Source: CAVVDT01 sp963747005
GTDB taxonomy: Bacteria > Pseudomonadota > Alphaproteobacteria > Rhizobiales > Aestuariivirgaceae
Direction: 5' to 3'
Assembly: GCA_963747005.1 (NCBI GenBank)
Contig: CAVVDT010000003.1
Location: forward strand, 434,001-498,000
DNA length: 64,000 bases
Shown: piece by piece, positions 33,253 to 40,780 of the stretch
How positions within the stretch are numbered: the stretch's first letter is position 1
Layout of the letters: each line of letters starts with the position of its first letter
Notes under the pieces: model-generated
What the model saw: only the letters and a program-made list of their open reading frames with translations
Database searches by the model: none
What the model was told of the DNA's origin: nothing
Program-made: the position numbers and the translations under genes

Positions 33253-34434
33253 CTATAGGCGCATTGTTGCACCGCAACAAGAGGCAGGTACGCCGCAATG
33301 CGGAACCGGCGGCGCATCGGCGAGGGGGATAAATTCGCGCTTGTCATGGCCGATTACGGCCGCTCGCGCAATAGCGGGCCGGTGAGGATGAGTTCGCGCG
33401 CATTTGCCGTTTGGCATCGCTTTTGCCGGTGCTGCAATGAGGATGGCCTCGGGATTGGCCTCGACGACCCTCACCCGCTGACAGGGCCCGTCTTGGCCGA
33501 GGCCGGGATGCAGCACCATCTCATCATCCACCCTTGCCACCGGCAACGGCCAGTGGGCAACCGGCGAAGTCAGGCGCAGGCTGCCATCGGTGGATGACGC
33601 GACATTGTAGGCCCGCGGCCATTGACGCGGATCGGGCGCCCGTGGCGGCAGATTCTCATCCGGGGCCGCCGCCATGTCGCCAATCCGCTCGATGCGATCG
33701 CCCCGCCGGATCTCGCCGCTCTCGACCGCGCGGCCATAGACGGCAAAGAACAGATGGCCCGTCGCCCGGCGCAACAGGACGGGCACGTTGAGGTCGGTAT
33801 CGCCCGTTTCCGGATCGGCCTGCGTGGCGGCGCAGCGCATGGCCGGGCGGACAATATCGATCACCGCCTCACCGAACCGGTAGCGCCCGCCGATGAGGCC
33901 GAATTCGGCCCACGGCTCGATCCCGTCGATGTGCAGGTTGGCGCGAAACCGGCGGGCATCGATCGGCGTGTCCGCTGCCGCTTCCAGGGCCCTGAGCGAG
34001 GCGAGGTTGAGGATGGAGATGCCGCTGTCGGCAAAATCCCAATGGCCGCGCGGCCGGGTTTGCACATGCAGCGCAGGCGCACCATGCGGCCCGGCGGCGA
34101 AATGACGGGCGATGAGGTCGTTAGCCGCTTCGACGCCGCTGCCGTCGTCGAGACCCACTTCGATGCTTTCCCCGTCCGGCGCCGAGAGGGTGAAGGTGCG
34201 ACTATCCTCATCGAGGCGGGTGCGGAAGCGGGCCAGCTCGGGATAGACGGTCAACTGGATGAAGGTACGGGCAGGCACCCACCCGCCGGCGACCGGCGGA
34301 TCGGGCAGGTTGCCCGAGGTAAAGCCGCAGGCGCGGTCAAAGGGCACGCCGGCGCCGGCCTCGAGACGAGTGCGATCCAGCGCCTCGGGTGTCAGCCCTT
34401 TCACCGGATGGCGGTAGATATGTTCAAGCCGCAT
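33253..34434 (-). CDS. MOSC domain protein with unusual C-terminal tail
   Basis: 393 residues. The MOSC N-terminal beta barrel (MRLEHIYRHPVKGLTPEALD) and the MOSC core with the conserved cysteine segment PAMRCAATQADPETGDTDLN occupy about residues 1-255. They resemble mARC/YcbX-type molybdenum or sulfur-transfer proteins. The remaining 140 residues are Pro/Ala/His-rich with no visible domain. The usual family length is about 240-280 residues, so the tail looks like read-through into non-coding DNA after loss of the original stop. The N-terminal function is likely intact. Confidence 0.75.
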   Translation of the reverse strand: MRLEHIYRHPVKGLTPEALDRTRLEAGAGVPFDRACGFTSGNLPDPPVAGGWVPARTFIQLTVYPELARFRTRLDEDSRTFTLSAPDGESIEVGLDDGSGVEAANDLIARHFAAGPHGAPALHVQTRPRGHWDFADSGISILNLASLRALEAAADTPIDARRFRANLHIDGIEPWAEFGLIGGRYRFGEAVIDIVRPAMRCAATQADPETGDTDLNVPVLLRRATGHLFFAVYGRAVESGEIRRGDRIERIGDMAAAPDENLPPRAPDPRQWPRAYNVASSTDGSLRLTSPVAHWPLPVARVDDEMVLHPGLGQDGPCQRVRVVEANPEAILIAAPAKAMPNGKCARTHPHRPAIARAAVIGHDKREFIPLADAPPVPHCGVPASCCGATMRL

Positions 34435-34472
34435 GGGAGCCTCGTGATGAACGGCGATGGACAGGCGGCAGC

Positions 34473-35285
34473 ATGGTGGCTAAATCGGTTCGCCCGCGCA
34501 AGGCGGTGAGGGGGCTGTGCTTGGATATTCTCGGATGGCTGATCCTGGCGGCCGGCGGCTTTGTCGCCGGCGTGGTCAATGCGGTGGCCGGCGGGTCGAG
34601 CTTCCTGACCTTTCCGCTGCTGCTGGCGGCGGGCCTGCATCCTCTCGTTGCCAACATGAGCAACTACGTCGCCCTCACGCCCGGCAATGTCATGGCGATG
34701 ATCGCCTATCGCCGCGAGCTGGCCGGGCTCGGCCGCCGGCTTGCCGTGCCCATCGCCATTTCCGCCGTCGGTGGCCTTCTCGGCGCGGAATTGCTGTTGT
34801 GGTCGGGCGAGGTGCGCTTTGCCCACGCGGTGCCGTGGCTGATCCTTGCCTCCACCGTGCTGTTTGCGCTCGGCACCTGGCTGAAGCAGCGCCTGTCGCG
34901 TATCGCCGGTTTCGACGGGGGGAACTGGAAGAAGATCTCCTATCCGATCCTGTTCGCGCTTGCCGTCTATGGCGGTTATTTCGGCGCCGGCATGGGCGTG
35001 GTGCTGCTCGCAACCCTCAACATCTTCGGCCATGACGACCTGCACGAGGCCAATGCCGTCAAGAATACCCTGATCACCGTGTTCTCCATCGTCGGCGTGA
35101 CGATATTCATTTCGAACGGCACGATCTCCTGGCCCCACGCGCTTGCCGTCATGGCCGGCACCATCTGCGGCGGCTTCGTTGCCATCCGCATCGCCCGGCG
35201 CCTGCCGCAGACCCTGCTTCGCTACGGCATCATGGCGTGGGCGGCTGTCCTCACGGTGGTGACCTTCATCCACTACGGGATTTGA
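34473..35285 (+). CDS. TauE/SafE family sulfite exporter-like permease
   Basis: 270 residues with seven to eight hydrophobic helices. Both family repeats are visible: GGFVAGVVNAVAGGSSFLTF in the first half, and YPILFALAVYGGYFGAGMGV in the second. It is an inner-membrane anion exporter; proposed substrates in the family include sulfite, sulfoacetate and other organosulfonates. The start Met at 34473 is preceded by AGGCGG. It is divergent from the MOSC gene. The last 20 bp overlap the convergent DMT exporter gene. Confidence 0.85.
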   Translation: MVAKSVRPRKAVRGLCLDILGWLILAAGGFVAGVVNAVAGGSSFLTFPLLLAAGLHPLVANMSNYVALTPGNVMAMIAYRRELAGLGRRLAVPIAISAVGGLLGAELLLWSGEVRFAHAVPWLILASTVLFALGTWLKQRLSRIAGFDGGNWKKISYPILFALAVYGGYFGAGMGVVLLATLNIFGHDDLHEANAVKNTLITVFSIVGVTIFISNGTISWPHALAVMAGTICGGFVAIRIARRLPQTLLRYGIMAWAAVLTVVTFIHYGI

Positions 35286-36174
35286 GCCGGCGCTCGCGCA
35301 CCAGGGTGTAGAGCCCCGAGCCGGCGATCAGCGCGATGCCGGCAAGCGCGGTGATGTCGGGGGTATCGCCGAACACCAGGAATCCGGCGAGCAGCGACCA
35401 CACGATGATCGTATAGCGCAGCGGCGCGGTGGTCGACACATGCGCCAGCCTTACCGTCAGCACCATGAACGTGTAGGCGACGGCAATCGACAGGGCGCAG
35501 GCGAGAAGAACCCCCGTCTCGGTGGGGGTGAGCGGCCGCCAACCCTCGAACATCGTATAGATCGCGCCGCAGACCGTGACTCCCAGAGCATTGCTGAGGG
35601 CAACGAGAATCGACGGCACGGCGGCCGGAATGCGCCGCGTCACGATATCGCGCAGCGAAATGGTGAACATCGAGGCGAGCGCGAACAGCGAATAGAAATT
35701 GAAGTCGCTGCTTGCCGGCTTGACCACCAGCAGCACGCCGCAAAACCCGACGACCACCGCCGAAAGCCGCCTTATGCCGACCCGCTCGCCCAGGAAGACG
35801 GCGCTCAGCACCACGATGACGAACGGCACCGCCTGGTTGATCGCCGTGGCGTTGGCGATCGGCATGTGGAGCAGGGCGGTGAGGTAGACGAAGGTGGTGG
35901 CAACATCGGCCGCGGTGCGCAGGGCGACGGCGCGCGAAAAGATGCCGGCATAGCGCCTGAGCGCCCCCGTCGCGGCGGCCATCGAGGTGATGATGATCAC
36001 CACGAAGGCACCGCGCACCATCAGCATTTCGCCCAGCGGCAGGTTCGTCCCCACCACCTTGATCATCGTGTCGTTGATGATGAAGGCCAGCATGGCAAGC
36101 GCCATGGACGCCCCGCCACGCAGGGCATCGTCCTCACCCGGATGGGCAGCGATGGCGGGCGGTGAGACGGTCAT
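35266..36174 (-). CDS. DMT superfamily (EamA) transporter
   Basis: 302 residues forming ten predicted helices from two EamA repeats. The first includes NATAINQAVPFVIVVLSAVF. The second includes STTAPLRYTIIVWSLLAGF and ends GIALIAGSGLYTLVRERR. It is an inner-membrane exporter of small metabolites, often amino acids or related compounds. The substrate cannot be assigned. It is convergent with the TauE gene (20-bp overlap). Confidence 0.9.
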   Translation of the reverse strand: MTVSPPAIAAHPGEDDALRGGASMALAMLAFIINDTMIKVVGTNLPLGEMLMVRGAFVVIIITSMAAATGALRRYAGIFSRAVALRTAADVATTFVYLTALLHMPIANATAINQAVPFVIVVLSAVFLGERVGIRRLSAVVVGFCGVLLVVKPASSDFNFYSLFALASMFTISLRDIVTRRIPAAVPSILVALSNALGVTVCGAIYTMFEGWRPLTPTETGVLLACALSIAVAYTFMVLTVRLAHVSTTAPLRYTIIVWSLLAGFLVFGDTPDITALAGIALIAGSGLYTLVRERRLKSRSG

Positions 36175-36290
36175 CCGGTTTCCTGTGGGCAGCGCCCGCT
36201 GGACAATCGCGCAGGCCTGAAAGCTGCACTACCACACGCAAGACGCGATGACGACGCCCCCCGCGCTCCGCCCGCCTGCGGATGAAGGCG

Positions 36291-36755
36291 CTATTTGCGC
36301 CCGAAGCGCCCCGCCGTGCGCCAGTTCGGGCGCAGATGGGTGAGCGATCGCGTCGATGTCTGGTCCAGCGCGACGGTCTGCCCGTGACCGAGCGACAAAA
36401 TGTCGATCTCCACCCTGGCGACGCCGGAAAGGTTGAGACCGATGGCCCGCGCGGCACCCAGCGACAGATCGATGATGCGCCCGCCGACAAAGGGGCCGCG
36501 ATCGTTGATCCTGACCACCACCGAGCGCCCCGATTTCACCTGCGTCACCCTGACTTTGGTGCCGAAGGGCAGGCTGCGATGCGCGGCGGTGAGGCCCATG
36601 GGATTGAAGCGCTCGCCGCTGGCGGTGCGGTTGCCGGACTTGTAGTAGGAAGCCATGCCGCGCTGGGCGGCGTCAGCCGGCGCGGAAATCGCCAGGCTGG
36701 AAAGAAAACAGGCGCAAAAGGCGGCTGCGGTGGCAGCGATCAATCCATTTCGCAT
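36291..36755 (-). CDS. rlpA: RlpA-like septal ring lytic transglycosylase (double-psi beta barrel)
   Basis: 154 residues starting MRNGLIAATAAAFCACF. A signal peptide of about 30 residues leads to the double-psi barrel: MASYYKSGNRTASGERFNP, FGTKVRVTQ, RSVVVRINDRGPF and RIIDLSLGAARAIGL. These match RlpA, including the catalytic Asp in NDRGPF. It lacks the C-terminal SPOR domain, as is common in alphaproteobacteria. It is a periplasmic or outer-membrane peptidoglycan enzyme acting in cell separation. Confidence 0.9.
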   Translation of the reverse strand: MRNGLIAATAAAFCACFLSSLAISAPADAAQRGMASYYKSGNRTASGERFNPMGLTAAHRSLPFGTKVRVTQVKSGRSVVVRINDRGPFVGGRIIDLSLGAARAIGLNLSGVARVEIDILSLGHGQTVALDQTSTRSLTHLRPNWRTAGRFGRK

Positions 36756-36913
36756 GTAAACCCCGATATCGAGTTGCCGTCGCAACGTTTCATGTTCTCC
36801 GGCAAACCGGAAGCAGGGTGTCTTGAAGCCGCTCAATGTGACCTCAAAACGGCGGCTGGACGGTCATCTTGTGGTCGCGTAGGGTGCCGCCGGGATCCAG
36901 AGAGAGGCTGAAA

Positions 36914-39004
36914 ATGGCACGCGACCCGCGTTACGACATCCTGTTCGAGCCGGTGAAAATCGGGCCGGTCACTGCGAAAAACCGCTTTTTCCAGGTGCCG
37001 CACTGTACTGGCGCCGGCTATCGCTACCCGCAAACCGAAGCCCGTATGCGCGGCATCAAGGCCGAGGGCGGCTGGGCGGTGATCTCCACCCAGGAAGTGG
37101 AGATCCACCCCACGACCGACATTACCCCTTCCAACGAAGGGCGCCTGTGGGACGACGGCGACATCCCCGCCCTGGCGCTGATGACGAGCGCGGTGCATGA
37201 ACACGGGAGCCTGGCGGCCATCGAACTGGTCCACAGCGGCCATCACAACGCCAACCGCTTTTCCCGCGCGATCCCCATCGCACCCTCGCACCTGATCCAC
37301 GACGGTATCGATCCGGTGCAGGCGCGCGCCCTCGACAAGGCCGATATCGTGGAACTGCGCCGCACCTTCAGGGCCGCCGCCCGGCGCAGCATCGAGGCGG
37401 GCTTCGACATCGTCTACGTCTATGCCGGCCACGACCTGTCGATCTTGCAGCACTTCCTGTCGCGCCGCCACAACCACCGCATCGACGAATATGGCGGCAG
37501 CTTCGACAACCGCCTGCGCCTCTTCCGTGAAGTACTTGAAGACACCCGCGAGACGGTGGGCGACAAGGCAGCCGTTGCCGTGCGCCTCGCCGTTGACGAG
37601 CTTCTGGGGCCTGAAGGCATCTGTTGCGAGGCCGAGGGCCGCGATGTGATCGAGGCGCTCGCCGAGGTGCCCGATTTGTGGGACGTCAACCTCTCCGACT
37701 GGTCCAACGACAGCCAGACCTCGCGCTTTGCCGAGGAGGGCTTTCAGGAAAAGTACATCGCCTTCGTCAAGTCGGTGACGACCAAACCGGTGGTGGGCGT
37801 GGGCCGCTATACCTCGCCCGACACCATGGTGAGGGTGATCCGCCAGGGCATCATGGACTTCATCGGCGCCGCGCGTCCCTCCATCGCCGATCCCTTCCTG
37901 CCGAAAAAGATCGAGGAAGGCCGCATCGACGACATCCGCGAATGCATCGGGTGCAATATCTGCGTCGCTGGCGACAACACCAATGTGCCCATGCGCTGCA
38001 CCCAGAACCCCACCAAGTCGGAGGAATGGCGCAAGGGCTGGCACCCCGAGGCGATCCCGATGGCAAGATCGCCCGAGCCGGTGCTCGTCGTCGGCGGCGG
38101 CCCCGCCGGACTGGAGGCGGCCCGGGCGCTGGGCCAGCGCGGCGTGCCGGTGACGCTGGCCGAAGCTACTGCGGAATGGGGCGGGCGGGTGACGAAGGAA
38201 TCGCGCCTGCCGGGACTGGCCGCCTGGGCGCGGGTGCGCGACTGGCGCCTGGGGCAATTGCACCGGTACCCCAATGTCTCGATGTATCTGGAAAGCCGGC
38301 TTTCACCTGAGGACGTCCTCTCCTACGGCATTCCGCACGTGATGCTGGCGACCGGCGCCCGCTGGCGTGCCGACGCAATGGGGCGCAACCATCACCATGC
38401 CCTCGAATTCCTGAAGGAAGGCCTCACCCTGACGCCCGACGACGTGATGGCGGCAGACGGCATGGAGCGCCTGAATGGCATTCACGGACCGGTGGTGGTC
38501 TTCGACGACGACCAGTACTACATGGGCTCCGTCATTGCCGAAAAGCTGGTGGCGCAAGACTTCGAAGTGGTGCTGGTGACGCCGGCCGGCGAAGTGGCGC
38601 CGTGGAGCCAGCACACCCTGGAACAGGCGCGCATCCAGCGCCGGCTGCTGGAGGAAGAAGTCGAGATCCATCCCCACCGGGTGCTGGCCGGACGCCGTGC
38701 CGACAGCCTCGATATCGCCTGCGTCTTCACCGGCCGCCATGAGACCATCGCCTGTGGAGCGCTCATCGCCGTCACCGCCCGCCTGCCCGAGGAAACCCTG
38801 TGGAAGGGCCTCGAGGCCAGAGGCGCCGACTGGCAGACGGCGGGGATCAAGAGCGTCACGCGGATCGGCGATTGCCTGGCACCGGGCCTCATCGCCGCGG
38901 CGGTCTATTCCGGCCACCGCTATGCCCGCGAGTTCGGCGAACTGCACGAGTTCAGCGAAGTGAATTTCCGCCGCGAGGATCGCGGCATGAACGAGGTGAT
39001 GTGA
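36914..39004 (+). CDS. trimethylamine/dimethylamine/histamine-dehydrogenase-type flavoprotein
   Basis: 696 residues with full trimethylamine dehydrogenase architecture. The covalent-FMN cysteine is present in FFQVPHCTGAG (Cys31). The catalytic Tyr/His pair (VYVYAGHD) and the Trp/Asp of DWSNDSQTSRF are kept. The 4Fe-4S motif CIGCNIC...C and the ADP/FAD domain (VLVVGGGPAGLEAARAL) follow. The substrate bowl differs from trimethylamine dehydrogenase: Tyr60 aligns with Glu and Trp355 with Asp. The Asp is, as I recall, what histamine dehydrogenase has there. The start has an AGAGAGG site. It is in an operon with an SDR (TGATG) and an ABM protein. The predicted reaction is oxidative deamination or N-demethylation of an amine feeding an electron-transfer flavoprotein. 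Confidence 0.88.
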   Translation: MARDPRYDILFEPVKIGPVTAKNRFFQVPHCTGAGYRYPQTEARMRGIKAEGGWAVISTQEVEIHPTTDITPSNEGRLWDDGDIPALALMTSAVHEHGSLAAIELVHSGHHNANRFSRAIPIAPSHLIHDGIDPVQARALDKADIVELRRTFRAAARRSIEAGFDIVYVYAGHDLSILQHFLSRRHNHRIDEYGGSFDNRLRLFREVLEDTRETVGDKAAVAVRLAVDELLGPEGICCEAEGRDVIEALAEVPDLWDVNLSDWSNDSQTSRFAEEGFQEKYIAFVKSVTTKPVVGVGRYTSPDTMVRVIRQGIMDFIGAARPSIADPFLPKKIEEGRIDDIRECIGCNICVAGDNTNVPMRCTQNPTKSEEWRKGWHPEAIPMARSPEPVLVVGGGPAGLEAARALGQRGVPVTLAEATAEWGGRVTKESRLPGLAAWARVRDWRLGQLHRYPNVSMYLESRLSPEDVLSYGIPHVMLATGARWRADAMGRNHHHALEFLKEGLTLTPDDVMAADGMERLNGIHGPVVVFDDDQYYMGSVIAEKLVAQDFEVVLVTPAGEVAPWSQHTLEQARIQRRLLEEEVEIHPHRVLAGRRADSLDIACVFTGRHETIACGALIAVTARLPEETLWKGLEARGADWQTAGIKSVTRIGDCLAPGLIAAAVYSGHRYAREFGELHEFSEVNFRREDRGMNEVM

Positions 39005-39750
39005 TGTCGGGAACCCTCATCGTCACCGGTGCCTCGCGCGGCATCGGCGAGGCGACCGCGCGGCTTGCCGCCCATGCCGGCTATGCCGTGGCGGTCAATT
39101 ATGCGCAAAATGTCGGGGCGGCGGAGAACGTGGTGGGCGAGATCGCCGTCGCCGGCGGCAGGGCCGTGGCGATCCGCGCCGATATATCTTCCGAGGCCGA
39201 GGTGAAACGGCTGTTCGCAACGGCCGAGGATACACTCGGCCCCATCGTCGGCCTGGTCAACAATGCCGGCATGCTGGAAATCGCCAGCCGCCTCGATGAG
39301 ATGAGCCCGGAGCGCTGGCAGCGGGTGCTGGCGACCAACGTCATCGGCTCGTTTCTGTGCGCGAAGGAGGCGGTCTTGCGCCTCTCCACCCGCCATGGCG
39401 GCAAGGGCGGGGCCATCGTCAATGTCTCATCGGCCGCGGCGCGTCTCGGTTCGCCCAACGAGTTCATCGACTATGCCGCCTCCAAGGGCGCCATCGACGC
39501 CATGACCATCGGCCTGGCCAAGGAGGTGGCCAAGGAGGGCATCCGCGTCAACGCCGTGCGCCCCGGCCTCATCCATACCGATATCCACGCCGCCTCCGGC
39601 CAGCCCGACCGGGTCGAGCGATTGCAGGTCGGCGTGCCCATGGGGCGCGGCGGCTCGGCGGAAGAGGTGGCCGAGGTCATCATCTGGCTGCTGTCTGACA
39701 GGGCCTCTTACGTGACCGGCGACCTGATCGACGTCACCGGCGGGAGGTAG
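39004..39750 (+). CDS. SDR family oxidoreductase
   Basis: 248 residues of the classical short-chain dehydrogenase type. It has the cofactor loop TGASRGIG, NNAG, the active-site Ser of NVSSAAA, YAASK with the catalytic Tyr and Lys, and the C-terminal VTGDLIDVTGG. An NAD(P)-dependent alcohol/ketone oxidoreductase acting in the cytosol is expected. The TGATG overlap with the amine dehydrogenase indicates that both act on one pathway, plausibly on the aldehyde or keto product. The substrate is unknown. Confidence 0.92.
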   Translation: MSGTLIVTGASRGIGEATARLAAHAGYAVAVNYAQNVGAAENVVGEIAVAGGRAVAIRADISSEAEVKRLFATAEDTLGPIVGLVNNAGMLEIASRLDEMSPERWQRVLATNVIGSFLCAKEAVLRLSTRHGGKGGAIVNVSSAAARLGSPNEFIDYAASKGAIDAMTIGLAKEVAKEGIRVNAVRPGLIHTDIHAASGQPDRVERLQVGVPMGRGGSAEEVAEVIIWLLSDRASYVTGDLIDVTGGR

Positions 39751-39756
39751 CAAACG

Positions 39757-40101
39757 ATGCATGCAGTCATCTTCGAGGTGTGGCCGGCCGATGGGCGGCG
39801 CGAGGAGTATCTGGCCATCGCCGCCGCCTTGCGGAGCGAACTTGGAAAGATGCCGGGCTTCATCTCGGTGGAGCGCTTTGAAAGCCTCACCGAGCCGGGC
39901 AAGATGCTGTCGCTGTCCTTTTGGGAGAGCGAGGAGGCGATCGCCAACTGGCGCCGCCATGGCGGCCACCGCGGCGCCCAGAAGAAGGGCCGCGCCGGCG
40001 TCTTTGCCGGCTATCGCCTGCGGGTGGCCGAGGTGGCGCGCGACTACACCATGAACGAGCGCCGCGACCAGGCGCCGGCCGACGCGCGCGACATCATGTA
40101 G
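39757..40101 (+). CDS. antibiotic biosynthesis monooxygenase (ABM) family protein
   Basis: 114 residues with the ABM ferredoxin-like fold. It opens MHAVIFEVWPADGRREEYL, has the core MPGFISVERFESL and LSLSFWESEEAIANWRRH, and ends with a short charged tail. It lies 6 bp after the SDR gene and probably shares its transcript. Such proteins can be cofactor-independent oxygenases, heme-degrading enzymes or stress proteins; no catalytic residue decides which. It is cytosolic. Confidence 0.85.
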   Translation: MHAVIFEVWPADGRREEYLAIAAALRSELGKMPGFISVERFESLTEPGKMLSLSFWESEEAIANWRRHGGHRGAQKKGRAGVFAGYRLRVAEVARDYTMNERRDQAPADARDIM

Positions 40102-40107
40102 CCGCCG

Positions 40108-40740
40108 TCATGTCGTGAGCCGTTGCCGCAGCGCCGCGACGACCCGGGCGAAGAACTGTTCCACCGGGGCGAATACTCTGGAGTAGTGCTGTTCGACCGG
40201 GGCGAATATCCGTTCATCCAGCATCCCGCTCGCCATGTTGGCGGTCACCGCGGCAATGAGCGAGATGAGGGCGGACGCCGCCATGTCGAGAGGGAAATGC
40301 ACCCCGAGATAAACCCGCGCCCAGGCCGTCGACAGGCCGAGCGCGGTGATTGCCATGCCCGCAAAGCGCAAGGCCGGGGTGATCACCAGCGCCAGTCCGA
40401 TACTGAGCAGCAAGGTGGCATGGTCGCTGGGAAACGAGGTCTCAAGCCCGTGCGCCAGCCAGGTATGGCCGATCCCCGCCTGCAGCGGCCGCGCCATGTA
40501 GGTGGTGGAGGTGATGGCGAGGTTGATGGCCATGCCGATGACGAGCGCCACGACGGCAATCATCAGGGCGCGGCGCTTGCGCCGATCTCCCGCCACCCAC
40601 CATCCGACCATCCCGAGCGCCACCAGAACCGGCGTGTCCTGGGCGATAAAGCGAAACAGACCCAGATGCACCGGCGCCTGCGTGGCATTGACGAGATGGA
40701 ACAGGGTGAGGTTCCAGCCGAGGCTCGTTTCAAGATTCAT
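40108..40740 (-). CDS. PAP2 family phosphatase (undecaprenyl-diphosphatase-like)
   Basis: 210 residues starting MNLETSLGWNLTLF. Five or six helices are visible. The PAP2 tripartite motif reads KxxxxxxRP-like ...YMARPLQAG, then ETSFPSDHATLLL (catalytic Ser/His) and ARVYLGVHFPLDMAAS (catalytic His). An unusual C-terminal repeat (IFAPVEQHYSRVFAPVEQFFARV) suggests an amphipathic tail. It is an inner-membrane lipid-phosphate phosphatase, probably recycling isoprenoid carrier. It sits 40 bp downstream of the DedA-PAP2 gene, convergent to the ABM gene. Confidence 0.85.
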   Translation of the reverse strand: MNLETSLGWNLTLFHLVNATQAPVHLGLFRFIAQDTPVLVALGMVGWWVAGDRRKRRALMIAVVALVIGMAINLAITSTTYMARPLQAGIGHTWLAHGLETSFPSDHATLLLSIGLALVITPALRFAGMAITALGLSTAWARVYLGVHFPLDMAASALISLIAAVTANMASGMLDERIFAPVEQHYSRVFAPVEQFFARVVAALRQRLTT

Positions 40741-40780
40741 CGTCGTTGTGTGCTCCCCGGCATCGGGATTGTCAAAACCG

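Noticed and set aside
36833..38263. Minus-strand frame opposite the amine dehydrogenase
   Set aside because: The plus strand has all catalytic motifs; the antisense frame has no recognisable domain.
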